38,637 bases of DNA. It comes from Elusimicrobiaceae bacterium. Its GTDB lineage: Bacteria > Elusimicrobiota > Elusimicrobia > Elusimicrobiales > Elusimicrobiaceae. The stretch lies in NCBI GenBank assembly GCA_017525025.1, contig JAFXUJ010000015.1, positions 1-38,637 of the forward strand. Reading direction: 5' to 3'. Under the pieces are notes generated by a model. That model did not search any database. It saw only the letters and a program-made list of their open reading frames with translations, and had not been told where the DNA came from. Position numbers and translations under genes: made by a program. Shown piece after piece: positions 22,706 through 31,523 of the stretch. The first letter of the stretch is position 1; each line of letters starts with the position of its first letter.

Positions 22706-23053
22706 TTAATTTTCTGTATTGATGTAACCAACCTCAAAACCTTTACCCGTGTGCGTTATTTCATCGCTCGAAACATCAAACCCACGGGAAACAATTATAA
22801 AGTTGTTTTGCTTTAATAACGTGCGTGCGGCTGCTAACGTGTCCGCTAACAATTGCGGGTCAATGCTATATACGTATACGTTAAAATCGTATATAACAAA
22901 CTTTGTTTGGTTGTCGTAATCCGTTTCGTTTTCGGGATTTTCCCAAAAAGTAAAAAACGTGTCCGGGTATGGCGCGGTTTCCGCTAAACTGCCTTGCCTG
23001 TAAACGGGAAAACCGAACGTTTGCAATAACTCTATTAAAATATCGTCTATCAT
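22706..23053 (-). CDS. Tail terminator / completion protein
   Basis: A 115-residue protein starting IDDILIELLQTFGFPVYRQG, with TFFTFWENPENETDYDN near 31-47 and Y.VYVYSIDP near 56-65. This pattern is common for the tail-completion or terminator protein just before the major tail gene in HK97-like phages. Order (connector, stopper, HK97-gp10-like, this, tail tube) supports the call. It overlaps the preceding gene by 4 bp. Confidence 0.82.
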   Translation of the reverse strand: MIDDILIELLQTFGFPVYRQGSLAETAPYPDTFFTFWENPENETDYDNQTKFVIYDFNVYVYSIDPQLLADTLAAARTLLKQNNFIIVSRGFDVSSDEITHTGKGFEVGYINTEN

Positions 23054-23478
23054 TCTGTAAAATCCCCCAAATACTTTTGCAATGCTTGTTTAACGTACGT
23101 GTGTTGTAAGTTTTTAAGTTCTCGGGCCGTCTTTTTACCAAATACCGTTTCGTATAATTGGGTGTCCGGGGCTTGCCTGGGTGTACCGTGCATTAAGAAT
23201 ATTGACGGTAAACCACCTTGCGAAATGTGAAAACCAATGTCAATTGAGTACAAATCACCTTGTTTATTAACAACCGGGTTTGTATCTAATGACTTTTCCG
23301 TACGTCCTGTACGACGGTGTTTTTCTATTTCCGCTTGCAATAATGGCGTAATGTAATTATGGCTTTCGATTAATGCTTTTGTTACGGCCTCTTGTAAACC
23401 GGTTTTACTCAATCCGTCAAGATCCGTTAACCATTTTTGCATATTAGGCGTAACCATAAATACAACTTTTTTTGCCAT
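23050..23478 (-). CDS. HK97 gp10-like neck/tail protein
   Basis: A 142-residue basic protein. The N-terminal KKVVFMVTPNMQKWLTDLDG and the HRRTGRTEKSL segment near 55-65, followed by VDIGF-type strand and GTPRQAPD, match the HK97 gp10 family that joins head and tail. It lies between stopper and tail-terminator genes as expected. Confidence 0.88.
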   Translation of the reverse strand: MAKKVVFMVTPNMQKWLTDLDGLSKTGLQEAVTKALIESHNYITPLLQAEIEKHRRTGRTEKSLDTNPVVNKQGDLYSIDIGFHISQGGLPSIFLMHGTPRQAPDTQLYETVFGKKTARELKNLQHTYVKQALQKYLGDFTE

Positions 23479-23479
23479 A

Positions 23480-23821
23480 TTACGCGCCCCCGCGAACGGA
23501 TTTAACTTTAAACTTTAACCACTTGTTACGCATTTCGATATTTTCGGGTACGCCCAAAATCTCGTAATTAATCCCGCCTATAACAATTTTGCAATTAGCC
23601 GTTATGTTAGGATCGAACCACGTTTCTATTGTGGCCGTATCTTGAATAACTGTTACGCCATTGTTGTTAATTTCCGTACCGCCAAACGTTCTAAATGAAC
23701 AATAAAACGTTGTGCCTATTTCGTCGTAAACTCGTTTTAAAGTACCTTTAACCATTGTTTCGGTACATTTAAAATACTGTCCTGGTACGTTAAACGGCGT
23801 TGCGGGTTTATATTCGCTCAT
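23480..23821 (-). CDS. Head-tail stopper / closure protein
   Basis: A 113-residue beta-rich protein. WFDPNITANCKIVIGGINYEI near 68-88 (in two parts) and ENIEMRNKWLKFKVKSV at the end are typical of head closure proteins of the HK97/SPP1 gp16 type. It overlaps the adaptor gene upstream by 4 bp. Confidence 0.8.
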   Translation of the reverse strand: MSEYKPATPFNVPGQYFKCTETMVKGTLKRVYDEIGTTFYCSFRTFGGTEINNNGVTVIQDTATIETWFDPNITANCKIVIGGINYEILGVPENIEMRNKWLKFKVKSVRGGA

Positions 23822-24099
23822 GTTGTACCCCCATTACCCAATGCCAATTGCGCGACACGTTGCGTAAATAACGTACTCCAACCCGTGTTACCCGCTCCGT
23901 AATTCCAACAATCGGCAACCCCACGCGTTAACGTACCAATTGTTGTTTGCGCATTAATAACGCTATTTGGTACACCGGCATTTAACATATAATCTTTAAC
24001 GTCGGTTAACCAAACGTTTATTGTTGCGTTCGGTATACCGTCGCCAATGCCTAACGCCTGTTTGATCTGCGTTATTTGTTCATCGCTTGTTAACTGCAT
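23818..24099 (-). CDS. Head-tail adaptor (gp6-like) protein
   Basis: A 93-residue helical protein. ITQIKQALGIGDGIPNATIN near the start and VADCWNYGAGNTGWSTLF-type end fit short gp6-like connectors that dock under the portal. It is the first connector gene after the capsid genes and lies directly behind an intrinsic hairpin-terminator (24115-24161), which should lower its expression relative to capsid. Confidence 0.8.
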   Translation of the reverse strand: MQLTSDEQITQIKQALGIGDGIPNATINVWLTDVKDYMLNAGVPNSVINAQTTIGTLTRGVADCWNYGAGNTGWSTLFTQRVAQLALGNGGTT

Positions 24100-24114
24100 A
24101 TTGTCGCCCCCTGT

Positions 24115-24161
24115 TAAAAATTACGGTTGCGGGTACGGGTATTCGTACCCGCGCACGTAAT
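24115..24161 (-). terminator. Intraoperonic terminator between capsid and connector genes
   Basis: On the minus strand the inner stem GCGGGTACG/CGTACCCGC (24152-24144 and 24137-24129, 6-nt loop) is extended by an outer stem ATTACG/CGTAAT across 3-nt internal loops and followed by TTTTT (24120-24115 region). The next gene's ribosome site follows directly. Partial termination would favour capsid over connector expression. Confidence 0.8.
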
Positions 24162-24171
24162 CACGAATTAA

Positions 24172-24534
24172 TTAAAAACCAACTTGCGCAATTGTTACGG
24201 CACCGTCTGCAAGTGTTGCGGTGTAAAGGCTTACGCCGTCCGCGTCAACTGTTGCGCCGCTTGTTTCAACGGCAACACCGTTAACGCTAAATCCGGCGTA
24301 ATTGTAACCAGGAATAAAATACAATACTGCGGCGGTTACATCTTCGCCAAAATCGCAACTGTTAACGGGTTCGCTTGCAATAAGGTTGCCGGATCCCTCG
24401 GAAATCTCAAAAACGCCGCTTGCGTCGTTTGCGTCAACCTTTGAAACTGTTGTACCCGCAATTGTAAGAATGTTTGCGTAAAGTGTAAGTAAATCGGTTT
24501 TTGTTACCGGTACAATTCTGTCGTTGTTAATCAT
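24172..24534 (-). CDS. Capsid-associated protein, probable decoration, 120 aa
   Basis: A 120-residue acidic protein starting INNDRIVPVTKTDLLTLYAN. ASEPVNSCDFGEDVTAAVLY and FIPGYNYAGFSVNGVAVETS describe a beta-rich core. Similar short proteins follow the major capsid gene in many gut Firmicutes phages and are usually listed as hypothetical or head decoration. Position between head-fibre-like and connector genes, upstream of a terminator, supports a high-copy head role. Confidence 0.75.
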   Translation of the reverse strand: MINNDRIVPVTKTDLLTLYANILTIAGTTVSKVDANDASGVFEISEGSGNLIASEPVNSCDFGEDVTAAVLYFIPGYNYAGFSVNGVAVETSGATVDADGVSLYTATLADGAVTIAQVGF

Positions 24535-24560
24535 TTTGTTTTACCTCTTTCTTTAGATTA

Positions 24561-25163
24561 TTATGCGCTCAACTTTGTGACCGAAATCGTCTTCGTGTCG
24601 TCGCTTTTGACCGTTATGATAAGCGCATAAACGTCGCCGTTATCAACTACCACACCAGAAAAAACAGCGTCCTGATTGTTTAAGGTGTCATTACCCGCAT
24701 AATAAACAGAACAACCTGATGCAAAGCTATCCGCTATGAAGTTTATTCCCGCACGAATTTTGCCATTAACAAAATCTTTCACTGCTGCATAATTACCATT
24801 AAACTGCTCAAAAGAATAAGACGAACCGCTTTTCTTTATTACTGACTGAAGATATTGCACGGCAGAACCTACAACAATTTCATTTCCCTGATTATTTACG
24901 CAAATCGGTCTGAATTTCTGGGTTGACGTAATAGAAGCGGGCAATTTTAAGCCAGCCGCCCACTTTCCACTTTTAACCTGCATAATCTTGCCGTTGTCCG
25001 AAGTTGTAACGGCAGGCAATTCGCTTGCGGCTGCCGAAGCGACTGTCGAAATCTTTTCGAGCATTTCGGGAATTGTTGTTACGTTTGCAACGTCGGCAAT
25101 ATCGCCGCCCAACGCGACGTACAAACCTTGCAACGCCGCAACATTATTAATTACGTCGTTCAT
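24561..25163 (-). CDS. Head fibre-like protein, 200 aa
   Basis: Residues 1-75 fit head-fibre N-termini seen behind capsid genes: NNVAALQGLYVALGGDIADV, then TTIPEMLEKIS, then ELPAVTTSDNGKIMQVKSGK. The C-terminal part (about 85-200) is a beta-rich domain (FRPICVNNQGNEIVV, GCSVYYAGNDTL, SGVVVDNGDVYALI). Codon choice in the C-terminal half differs from most neighbours: Gln is CAG and TCT/AGC/CTT appear, which suggests an exchanged tip domain. Related phi29 gp8.5 fibres decorate the capsid and may aid attachment. Confidence 0.78.
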   Translation of the reverse strand: MNDVINNVAALQGLYVALGGDIADVANVTTIPEMLEKISTVASAAASELPAVTTSDNGKIMQVKSGKWAAGLKLPASITSTQKFRPICVNNQGNEIVVGSAVQYLQSVIKKSGSSYSFEQFNGNYAAVKDFVNGKIRAGINFIADSFASGCSVYYAGNDTLNNQDAVFSGVVVDNGDVYALIITVKSDDTKTISVTKLSA

Positions 25164-25178
25164 AATTGCACCCCCTTA

Positions 25179-26450
25179 TTAGCCCTTAATGATCTTGTAA
25201 TAACCTGTCGGGTTAAGGATCTTACCGTCAACAACAACTAACGCCTTGTCTACCCATTCGTTAGTTTCTTCATCGAAATAACGACGCATTGTAAAACCGA
25301 AATTCTCGTTAATTGCGTATTCCTGGGGCTGCCAATAAATACCGATAACGTCGCCGGCCTGTGCGCTGTCAAAATCCGCGATAATGTCGGGTTCTACGAG
25401 TGAAATATCACGGCCGAAAAATCTACCGTTCGGGTTTCTCGCGTCGCCGTCGTTAACTTCAAGGCCTGTTGCCTGTCTAAAAATCGGGTTGTTGTTGGCG
25501 TCGGCCATTGTTTCCAAATATGCGTCAACTGTTGCAACCGGGAAAATAAATTCGCCGGAACGATAACCCAACGGCAATTGTGCAAAGAAGTTTTTACGCC
25601 ACTTTGTCCAATCTGTAAGTTGTGCGGCTGTCATTGTAATCGTATTTGTAACCCTGGGATCGTTAAGAATACCCAACATAGAACCGTTACCGGATCCGTT
25701 TACAATGCCGTAATCCATTGCCTCAAGGTATGCAATTGCGATAACCTCAACAATTTTTGCCTCAAAACTTGAAAGTGTAAGAAGTTGTGACAAGAATGTT
25801 TGAGCGATACGAATTTCGGCCGTATGGTAATTAAATGTTACCTTACCCAACTTATCGAGGTTTTGACGGGGTGAAACTGTCTTTTCATTGATCCACTTAA
25901 AAGTTGCGGACAATGCACCGACGGGGTACTCAACTCCGCCCTGTACCGCAATCTTTCTAACCTTGCTGTAAAGGTTGCCGTATCTCTTACGAACCGTGTT
26001 AATAACATCGTTCATAATTGTAAACGGGATTGCTGCGCCGGTATCACCTGTGTTAATAGCCTCGCCCGCACGCTTAATAGGTTCGCCGGTCTGCACGTAC
26101 TTCATAAACGCTTGGCGGTACTCCATTGTGCTTGTAGGGTCAACGTCGCGGTTTTCGCCTGTTTCGCCCTGTTGCTGTGCGCCCTGGGAAAATGCACCAA
26201 CGATTGAACCGTTAACAAGTGTTGCGTTTGCGGGCGGTGTTGCTGCCCTTTGCGCTGCCTCGTTTTCCTCGGCGTCGATTGCGTCAATTTCGCCCTGGGT
26301 TTCCTCAATTTCGGCGTTAATGTCGGCCAATTCCTCGTTAATAGAACGAACCTCGTTAACGTCCTGGCTTGCCATTGCGCGTTGTGTCAAACTTGCCTTT
26401 TTTGCATTAAGTCTTGCAAGTCTTTTTGTAAGAATGTCTTTTCTTTTCAT
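25179..26450 (-). CDS. Major capsid protein, HK97 fold
   Basis: A 423-residue HK97-type capsid precursor. Residues 1-65 form a coiled-coil delta domain that acts as scaffold (ILTKRLARLNAKKASLTQ; EELADINAEIEETQGEID), then a linker. The mature shell part shows IPFTIMNDVINTVRKRYGN near 146-164, VEYPVGALSATFKWINEK near 171-188 and a closing domain with FGFTMRRYFDEET. The protease gene immediately upstream should remove the delta domain after assembly. The gene uses more CAG and GCC codons than others, as highly expressed genes do. Confidence 0.96.
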   Translation of the reverse strand: MKRKDILTKRLARLNAKKASLTQRAMASQDVNEVRSINEELADINAEIEETQGEIDAIDAEENEAAQRAATPPANATLVNGSIVGAFSQGAQQQGETGENRDVDPTSTMEYRQAFMKYVQTGEPIKRAGEAINTGDTGAAIPFTIMNDVINTVRKRYGNLYSKVRKIAVQGGVEYPVGALSATFKWINEKTVSPRQNLDKLGKVTFNYHTAEIRIAQTFLSQLLTLSSFEAKIVEVIAIAYLEAMDYGIVNGSGNGSMLGILNDPRVTNTITMTAAQLTDWTKWRKNFFAQLPLGYRSGEFIFPVATVDAYLETMADANNNPIFRQATGLEVNDGDARNPNGRFFGRDISLVEPDIIADFDSAQAGDVIGIYWQPQEYAINENFGFTMRRYFDEETNEWVDKALVVVDGKILNPTGYYKIIKG

Positions 26451-26457
26451 GGTATTG

Positions 26458-27105
26458 TTACCCCCTTGAAATAATTTGAGTTTTTGCCTTTAACAAGGCT
26501 AATGTTGTTTCGTCATTATCCAATGACGTTGCGCGCATTTCGGCCCTTGCTTTCTCCAAAACAGTTTTGGCGTTATCCAACGCCGCCGCCTCGCTACGTG
26601 CGTATATTTCGGTGCTTTCATAAGCGGGGAATGTTACCGCGCTTACTTCCACAACGGAACCAATTTTTGTAATGTGACGTGTCGGGTGTTCGCTTTCGAG
26701 ATTTTCCCACGCGTCCGCGTCAATATAAAACATAAATGACATACCGGTAATGTCGCCGCGTCCAACCGCGCTATATAATGCGCGGGCGTCGGCATTGTTC
26801 TCAACATCAAGTTTTACAAAATCCATGTTAAGGCCCTGTACGTCGGGTGTTAGTTTCATGGTACTATTACCGTTATTACGACGTGAACGCGCCAACGGTA
26901 TCATACTTGTATTATGGTTAACTAAAAAACGTATGTCGGTTAGGTCTGCGCCGTCCAACGCGCCCGCGTCTATAATTTCATCAAACAAACCCAAATCGGT
27001 ACGCGAATTGTATACAATCGGGCGGCCGGTTATGATCTTTTCGCCGCTGTCGTTTTCTTGCGCCCTAATTTCAAAATTAAATGCGCGTTTTTCTAAAACT
27101 GCCAT
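26458..27105 (-). CDS. HK97-family prohead protease
   Basis: A 215-residue S78-type serine protease. ITGRPIVYNSRTDLGLFDEI near 24-43 starts the domain; FLVNHNTSMIPLAR (with the catalytic His), GDITGMSFMFYID (catalytic Ser) and VEVSAVTFPAYEST (acidic third member) are all visible. It processes the capsid and itself during head maturation. Located between the 145-aa gene and the capsid gene, the canonical order. Confidence 0.95.
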   Translation of the reverse strand: MAVLEKRAFNFEIRAQENDSGEKIITGRPIVYNSRTDLGLFDEIIDAGALDGADLTDIRFLVNHNTSMIPLARSRRNNGNSTMKLTPDVQGLNMDFVKLDVENNADARALYSAVGRGDITGMSFMFYIDADAWENLESEHPTRHITKIGSVVEVSAVTFPAYESTEIYARSEAAALDNAKTVLEKARAEMRATSLDNDETTLALLKAKTQIISRG

Positions 27106-27121
27106 ATGTTTTATACCCCCT

Positions 27122-27559
27122 TTAACTAAACGTTACCGATGTAACATAATCGTTTAAAATCGGTATAATAACGCCTACGTTCCACGCGTAACCCAAATCA
27201 ATATTTACCGTTTGGTTGCTTACGGATCCACTAACCGTATATGTGTAACCCGCCAAATTTTCGGCCGATACTTCACCGTTAACCACTTTTACGTAAACAA
27301 TACCCATTTGGGTTAATATTAAATAACTGTTGTACTTTGCGCGGCTTTCGGATCCATGAACAATACTAATATTTTGTTTGTTCAATATCTTGTAACCAAT
27401 TTCCGGGGCCGCTACGTCGCCCCCGCCGCCCAACTCTTGTAACAATAGTTGTAATAGCGTTTCAATACGGCTTTGTGGTTCGGCTAACTGATTATCTGCC
27501 CCCAATATGTTTTGTAATATTGCCTCGTTACGGCTTTGTGGTTGCTCAAAATCTGCCAT
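27122..27559 (-). CDS. Hypothetical head-region protein with N-terminal repeats, 145 aa
   Basis: Two copies of a PQSR.E..LQ..L motif (QPQSRNEAILQNILG at about 6-20 and EPQSRIETLLQLLLQ at 27-41) precede a Gly-rich hinge (44-47) and a beta-rich C-terminal domain (GYKILNKQNISIVHG; LAGYTYTVSGSV). The repeated helical motifs may dock on the capsid or portal, as in short head-fibre anchors. The gene lies between portal and protease, an uncommon insertion. Function unknown. Confidence 0.75.
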   Translation of the reverse strand: MADFEQPQSRNEAILQNILGADNQLAEPQSRIETLLQLLLQELGGGGDVAAPEIGYKILNKQNISIVHGSESRAKYNSYLILTQMGIVYVKVVNGEVSAENLAGYTYTVSGSVSNQTVNIDLGYAWNVGVIIPILNDYVTSVTFS

Positions 27560-27571
27560 ATATAACCCCCT

Positions 27572-28831
27572 TTAAATATCCTCGTTTGTGTTATTTTCGG
27601 TTTTGTCTACCACGTCAACGTTTACCTTGCCAACTTGGTATTGATCCGCGTTATTCGCGTCAATCCAGTTTAAACTCATGTATCGTTTGCCCTCTAATTC
27701 GGGTAACGGTGATAAACCTAAAATTGTACGTTTTTCGTTCTCGAATAACGAACCGGTCGGGGCTAACATATTAATCATTTCGATTTTTTGGCTTATACTC
27801 ATAAAAATTAAATCTTTTGTGTAAAACTCAATTTTATTGCCAAATGCCCGTTCGCGGCTTGTTAACATTTTCTTTGTAAACGCCTGGGTAAACGCTGTTA
27901 TAAGCGGTTCTAACGCCTTTTGATAAAACGCCTCGTATTGAGCCTTTGTATAGTCGCCTGTCAATATTGCAAGCGGTACACCCCAATGCCTTAAAATCTT
28001 TTCATCAATAAATTTTAAAGTTGGTTCGTCTACCAATTCGCTTTTATGCTCTAATGGCGTAAAATCGGCTTTAATATCCAATGGTAAAAAACCGCTTTCG
28101 CTATTCTGTAATTTACGCTCCAATTCTTTTAACGCTGCCTCGGTGCGTCCGTCGTCAATCATCGTATTATATTTAACAATACCGTTGATTGCATAACTCG
28201 CGTTCATTGCCTTTGCAATGCCCTTTAACAATTGATCGTTTAGTTCCAATGTTCCTAACAACGCTTTATGGTCGGGTTGCCCTAACTCATTACCGCCCAT
28301 ATATTCGCTAACCGAATAGTTATACTTAATATGTATAACGTCGTCGTACGGTATCGTTGTTGTGTACCCGTTCCAAAACGTAAATTTAACGAATAAACGC
28401 CCCGTTACATCTTCAATAAAATCTACTTGCGACGGGTTAATAGGGTACAAACTTTCGTAACGTCTTATTGTCGCCCCGGTCTTATCGTCAACCCATGTAT
28501 AATACGTCGGTATCACAAACGCGTTATAATTCAGTAATAGCAACCACGTTATTTTTTCCAAAAACTCGTTAGTTGTCATTAATTCGTTCGGATTGCTCAA
28601 TACATCTTGTATTGATCCTTTAACCGGTACGGGGTCACTATTAATATATCTAACGTGCGTCGGGTTCAATTTCTTCATTTCGTCAACAATACATTTAATT
28701 GCTTGCTGCACAACGTCCGACGCGTATATATTCGTACCAAATTGAGTATACACGGGCCAAAAACCGTTCATTGTCGGCGCGTACTTTGGTGACTTTGGGC
28801 CGCGTCTAAACAACTTTTCGTACCATTTCAT
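27572..28831 (-). CDS. Portal protein
   Basis: A 419-residue HK97-type portal. YASDVVQQAIKCIVDEMKKL near 35-54 is the family's N-terminal signature; PVKGSIQDVLSNPNELMTTN and LLNYNAFVIPTY follow. The C-terminal half carries WGVPLAILTGDYTKAQYEAF near 287-306 and EAFYQKALEPLITAFTQAF, typical of the clip/wing region. It forms the dodecameric DNA channel and docks the terminase. It starts 7 bp after the terminase stop. Confidence 0.94.
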   Translation of the reverse strand: MKWYEKLFRRGPKSPKYAPTMNGFWPVYTQFGTNIYASDVVQQAIKCIVDEMKKLNPTHVRYINSDPVPVKGSIQDVLSNPNELMTTNEFLEKITWLLLLNYNAFVIPTYYTWVDDKTGATIRRYESLYPINPSQVDFIEDVTGRLFVKFTFWNGYTTTIPYDDVIHIKYNYSVSEYMGGNELGQPDHKALLGTLELNDQLLKGIAKAMNASYAINGIVKYNTMIDDGRTEAALKELERKLQNSESGFLPLDIKADFTPLEHKSELVDEPTLKFIDEKILRHWGVPLAILTGDYTKAQYEAFYQKALEPLITAFTQAFTKKMLTSRERAFGNKIEFYTKDLIFMSISQKIEMINMLAPTGSLFENEKRTILGLSPLPELEGKRYMSLNWIDANNADQYQVGKVNVDVVDKTENNTNEDI

Positions 28832-28838
28832 ATTGTTA

Positions 28839-30563
28839 TCACCCCCATTTACTTTTTAAATCTGTTCTATATCTCCGGTACATTTCGTATAAACTTACTA
28901 ATGTTACCGCCCCGTCAATTTTCTTTTGGTCGTTCGTCTTAACAATTAACGCTTGGCGACGCTCATTTACTTTTAAACACGCGTTGCCTAACGTCCAACG
29001 ATCAACGGGGTTGTTGTTATAATTTATTAATCTTGCTTTTAAATCTGCCTCGCATAACAACAACGCATTGTTTAACGTATCTGCATTTTGTAAAATCATT
29101 TCCAAATCGCCGTTTTCACCTTTATACCACCCGTACGTTTCCATGCCTTTTAACCACTCTTTTGCAAAACGTTGGTCGTAACCGCATTTATATAACTTAA
29201 TGCCATATTGTAAATACAACGTTTCGTAAAACCATGCTGCAACAACACTTAAATCTATGTCGTTACCCTCGCAAACGGTTATATAACCGGCGTCGGCCCA
29301 CTCTTTGTATTTTGCCCCCGCGTTATGGTCGTCGTTGTCCGGGTCTAACTTTGTTTGCGGTATAAAATATTGTGTCAATACGTATTTAATACCGTCTTTA
29401 ACAACTAACGCCTTTGCACAACATAAATCAGTTGTTTCGGCTAAATCGACGTGGCCAACGGCAAAACCGCCGCGCAAATCCTCAACGTTAAAAGTTGCGT
29501 TATATGTGTAATCTTCATAATTTAACCAACTTACCGCAACGTTTTGTTTGATGTTAAAATCTTTGCTTAAAACAAAAATTCTATCGCTTTTACTTTTCTT
29601 TGCTGCGTCTACTTGCTCCGTTAAATAGTCCCACTTTTTAACTATCCCTAACGTTGGGTTGGATTTATACCACGTGTTAGGATCCGTAAATATTTCGTTT
29701 TCGCTATCCTGGGTATACAACCACGGCAAATAACGTTGTGCGCTTATGCTGTCGTCCTCACCCTTAATAATTGCCCGCGCCTTTTTTAATTCATCGTCCA
29801 AAAAACCACCGTCTACAAATCCCTCTGTTGTTATTAGTATTAATTTCGGGTTTTCTTTCAAACTCTGCGATTGCTCAATACTTTTAACAATTACGTTTGT
29901 TTTCATTTCGTGGACTTCATCGACAACGGCCCAATCTATGTTGCGGCCCTCTTTGTTTTTTGTCTTATCAGATAATTTAAATACTTTCGTATTTGTCGCA
30001 CGGTTCAATATAAAACGTTGGTTGCGGTGCGTGTCTACGCCGTCCGGATCCACCAATAAACGCATTGTGTCGATTGCGTCGTATGTCAAACTTGCCTGGT
30101 TGTCGTCGTTACTACTGCATACAATATCCGCGCCCGGATTGCCTGTTATAAACTCCGATAAACCCAACGCGCTGCACGTTTCGGACTTTGTATTTTTACG
30201 GGCAATTAGTAATAATGTTTTTTTAAATCGGTCAATTATTGCCTTACGTTCGGCATAATCACGGGCCATTTTAAAACTATAAAGGGCCTCAATATATGCC
30301 TTTTGCCATAACATTAAAACCATTGGTTGATTATAAAACGGGCTTTTTGTTAGCCTTACGCAATTTTCCATAAAATCCATGCGTAAACGGCTGTCGCTTA
30401 CATCGTAAAAATACGCGTCGTTATGCTGCAAATCATCTATTAAATTGTCAAGTTCCGTTATAAGTTCGTACCCGGCGATTATTTCGCCCGCCGCTATACG
30501 TTCCCTATATTCTATTAAAAAACTATTGTCCGCCGTCCAATTCGTTTTAACCTGTATTAACAT
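28839..30563 (-). CDS. terL: Terminase large subunit
   Basis: A 574-residue Terminase_1 (HK97/P27-type) packaging motor. The ATPase shows a deviant Walker A ARKNTKSE at 121-128, Walker B VVDEVHE at 213-219 and coupling motif ITTEG at 244-248. The nuclease domain begins GHVDLAETTD at 370-379, an acidic metal site; KCGYDQRFAKEW near 476-487 is also typical. It cuts and pumps DNA into the prohead through the portal encoded next. Its start overlaps the preceding small gene by 17 bp. Confidence 0.95.
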   Translation of the reverse strand: MLIQVKTNWTADNSFLIEYRERIAAGEIIAGYELITELDNLIDDLQHNDAYFYDVSDSRLRMDFMENCVRLTKSPFYNQPMVLMLWQKAYIEALYSFKMARDYAERKAIIDRFKKTLLLIARKNTKSETCSALGLSEFITGNPGADIVCSSNDDNQASLTYDAIDTMRLLVDPDGVDTHRNQRFILNRATNTKVFKLSDKTKNKEGRNIDWAVVDEVHEMKTNVIVKSIEQSQSLKENPKLILITTEGFVDGGFLDDELKKARAIIKGEDDSISAQRYLPWLYTQDSENEIFTDPNTWYKSNPTLGIVKKWDYLTEQVDAAKKSKSDRIFVLSKDFNIKQNVAVSWLNYEDYTYNATFNVEDLRGGFAVGHVDLAETTDLCCAKALVVKDGIKYVLTQYFIPQTKLDPDNDDHNAGAKYKEWADAGYITVCEGNDIDLSVVAAWFYETLYLQYGIKLYKCGYDQRFAKEWLKGMETYGWYKGENGDLEMILQNADTLNNALLLCEADLKARLINYNNNPVDRWTLGNACLKVNERRQALIVKTNDQKKIDGAVTLVSLYEMYRRYRTDLKSKWG

Positions 30564-30867
30564 TTCGGTTTGCCGCCCACTTTCTTAACGGGCTTTCGTC
30601 TTTTCCGTCGTCTTTGTCGTTCATTCTTGCCAACGCCTTATAACAATTTGTGTATTGTTGTAACAACTCTTTGTACGCCTTAAACGTCGGGTTTATACGT
30701 TGTTGGCGCGGGTTGTCCGGGTTAACCTCGTAAAACGGTGCTATGCCCTCGCGGTCGTTCTTTTCTAATTCGTCTAACCTGGTTTCTAATCCAATAACGT
30801 AATCTATCATTTTAGCGTTTATAGGATCGTCACCAACTATTTTTATTAATTCGTCGCGCCGGTTCAT
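30547..30867 (-). CDS. P27-type small terminase-like protein, 106 aa
   Basis: A 106-residue charged protein. The C-terminal half (INPTFKAYKELLQQYTNCYKAL) resembles the distal helix of P27-family small terminases, and the overlap with terL is the standard TerS-TerL arrangement. The N-terminal helix lacks an obvious HTH. Another TerS-like gene lies at 32241-32582, so which one recognises DNA is open. Confidence 0.6.
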   Translation of the reverse strand: MNRRDELIKIVGDDPINAKMIDYVIGLETRLDELEKNDREGIAPFYEVNPDNPRQQRINPTFKAYKELLQQYTNCYKALARMNDKDDGKDESPLRKWAANRNVNTG

Positions 30868-30870
30868 TAT

Positions 30871-31371
30871 TTACGCCGTCCTTTTCCACATATAGCAAGT
30901 AATATACGGCTGTACAATGTTATGCGGTTGGCCGCTGCCTGTATATTCTTCATTCGGTACAATTTCGTTGCTCGCCTCTTTTCTATAAGGTCTGCTGCTG
31001 TACTGCGTACCGTATTGCGATAATATAGTGTAATTACCGTTATATGTTACGTGGCCCGCGTGTCGCGGCATTTCGGCAATTGTTAACGTGTGTTTCTTTT
31101 CGCCGCCGGTTTTCTCAACTGTATTAAAATCGCTATCCGCTGCATTAACACCAACGGGTACGCGTCCGGATCCCCACGCAACCCACGTACCGCCAAAAAG
31201 TGATGCCGGGTTAGTTTGTGACGTACTCATATAAATAGCACCAATCGGGTAAATGGTTTTCCAATAGTTATTTTGCAAATTGTCTATTTGCCTTTGCATT
31301 TCGTTTATTGTAGTTTCTAACAATTCTGTTATTTCTACTTTTTCCTTATCATCTGTAAACCCGTGTGCCAT
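30871..31371 (-). CDS. Tail-collar/fibre-tip domain protein beside the terminase
   Basis: A 166-residue protein. A helical stem at 12-38 (ITELLETTINEMQRQIDNLQ) is followed by a collar-type fibre tip: YPIGAIYMSTSQTNPASLFG near 41-60, GTWVAWGSGRVPVGV, and EKKHTLTIAEMPRHAGH, with a closing Q-P-H..V.PYI..Y.W. This domain normally ends short tail fibres or baseplate proteins, yet here it sits among packaging genes. It may be a mobile fibre-tip gene or a head-attached fibre. ATG at 31371 follows GGGGG. Confidence 0.8.
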   Translation of the reverse strand: MAHGFTDDKEKVEITELLETTINEMQRQIDNLQNNYWKTIYPIGAIYMSTSQTNPASLFGGTWVAWGSGRVPVGVNAADSDFNTVEKTGGEKKHTLTIAEMPRHAGHVTYNGNYTILSQYGTQYSSRPYRKEASNEIVPNEEYTGSGQPHNIVQPYITCYMWKRTA

Positions 31372-31523
31372 GCACCTAACCCCCTTTTATTTCACTTTTT
31401 AAAATTTTTTCAGTTTTTTTAAAATTTGTTGTACACCTTTTGGATTTTTTCAGTTTTGAAAATCTCGTTTTTGTCTTTTCTATAAGAAAAGGGCTCCCCC
31501 GTGCAGTCCCCTACGGGCCTTAT
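31372..31523. other. Non-coding gap with 14-bp direct repeat and inverted repeat
   Basis: ATTTTTTCAGTTTT occurs at 31405-31418 and 31445-31458. CTTTTCT-ATA-AGAAAAG is an inverted repeat at 31475-31491, and the minus strand has a weak CCCGT/ACGGG hairpin before CTTTTCTT. A half operator (GTACACC-TTTT-GG) lies near 31432. No gene is seen; the pattern suggests the scar of an inserted module (HNH-kinase or fibre tip). Confidence 0.45.
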
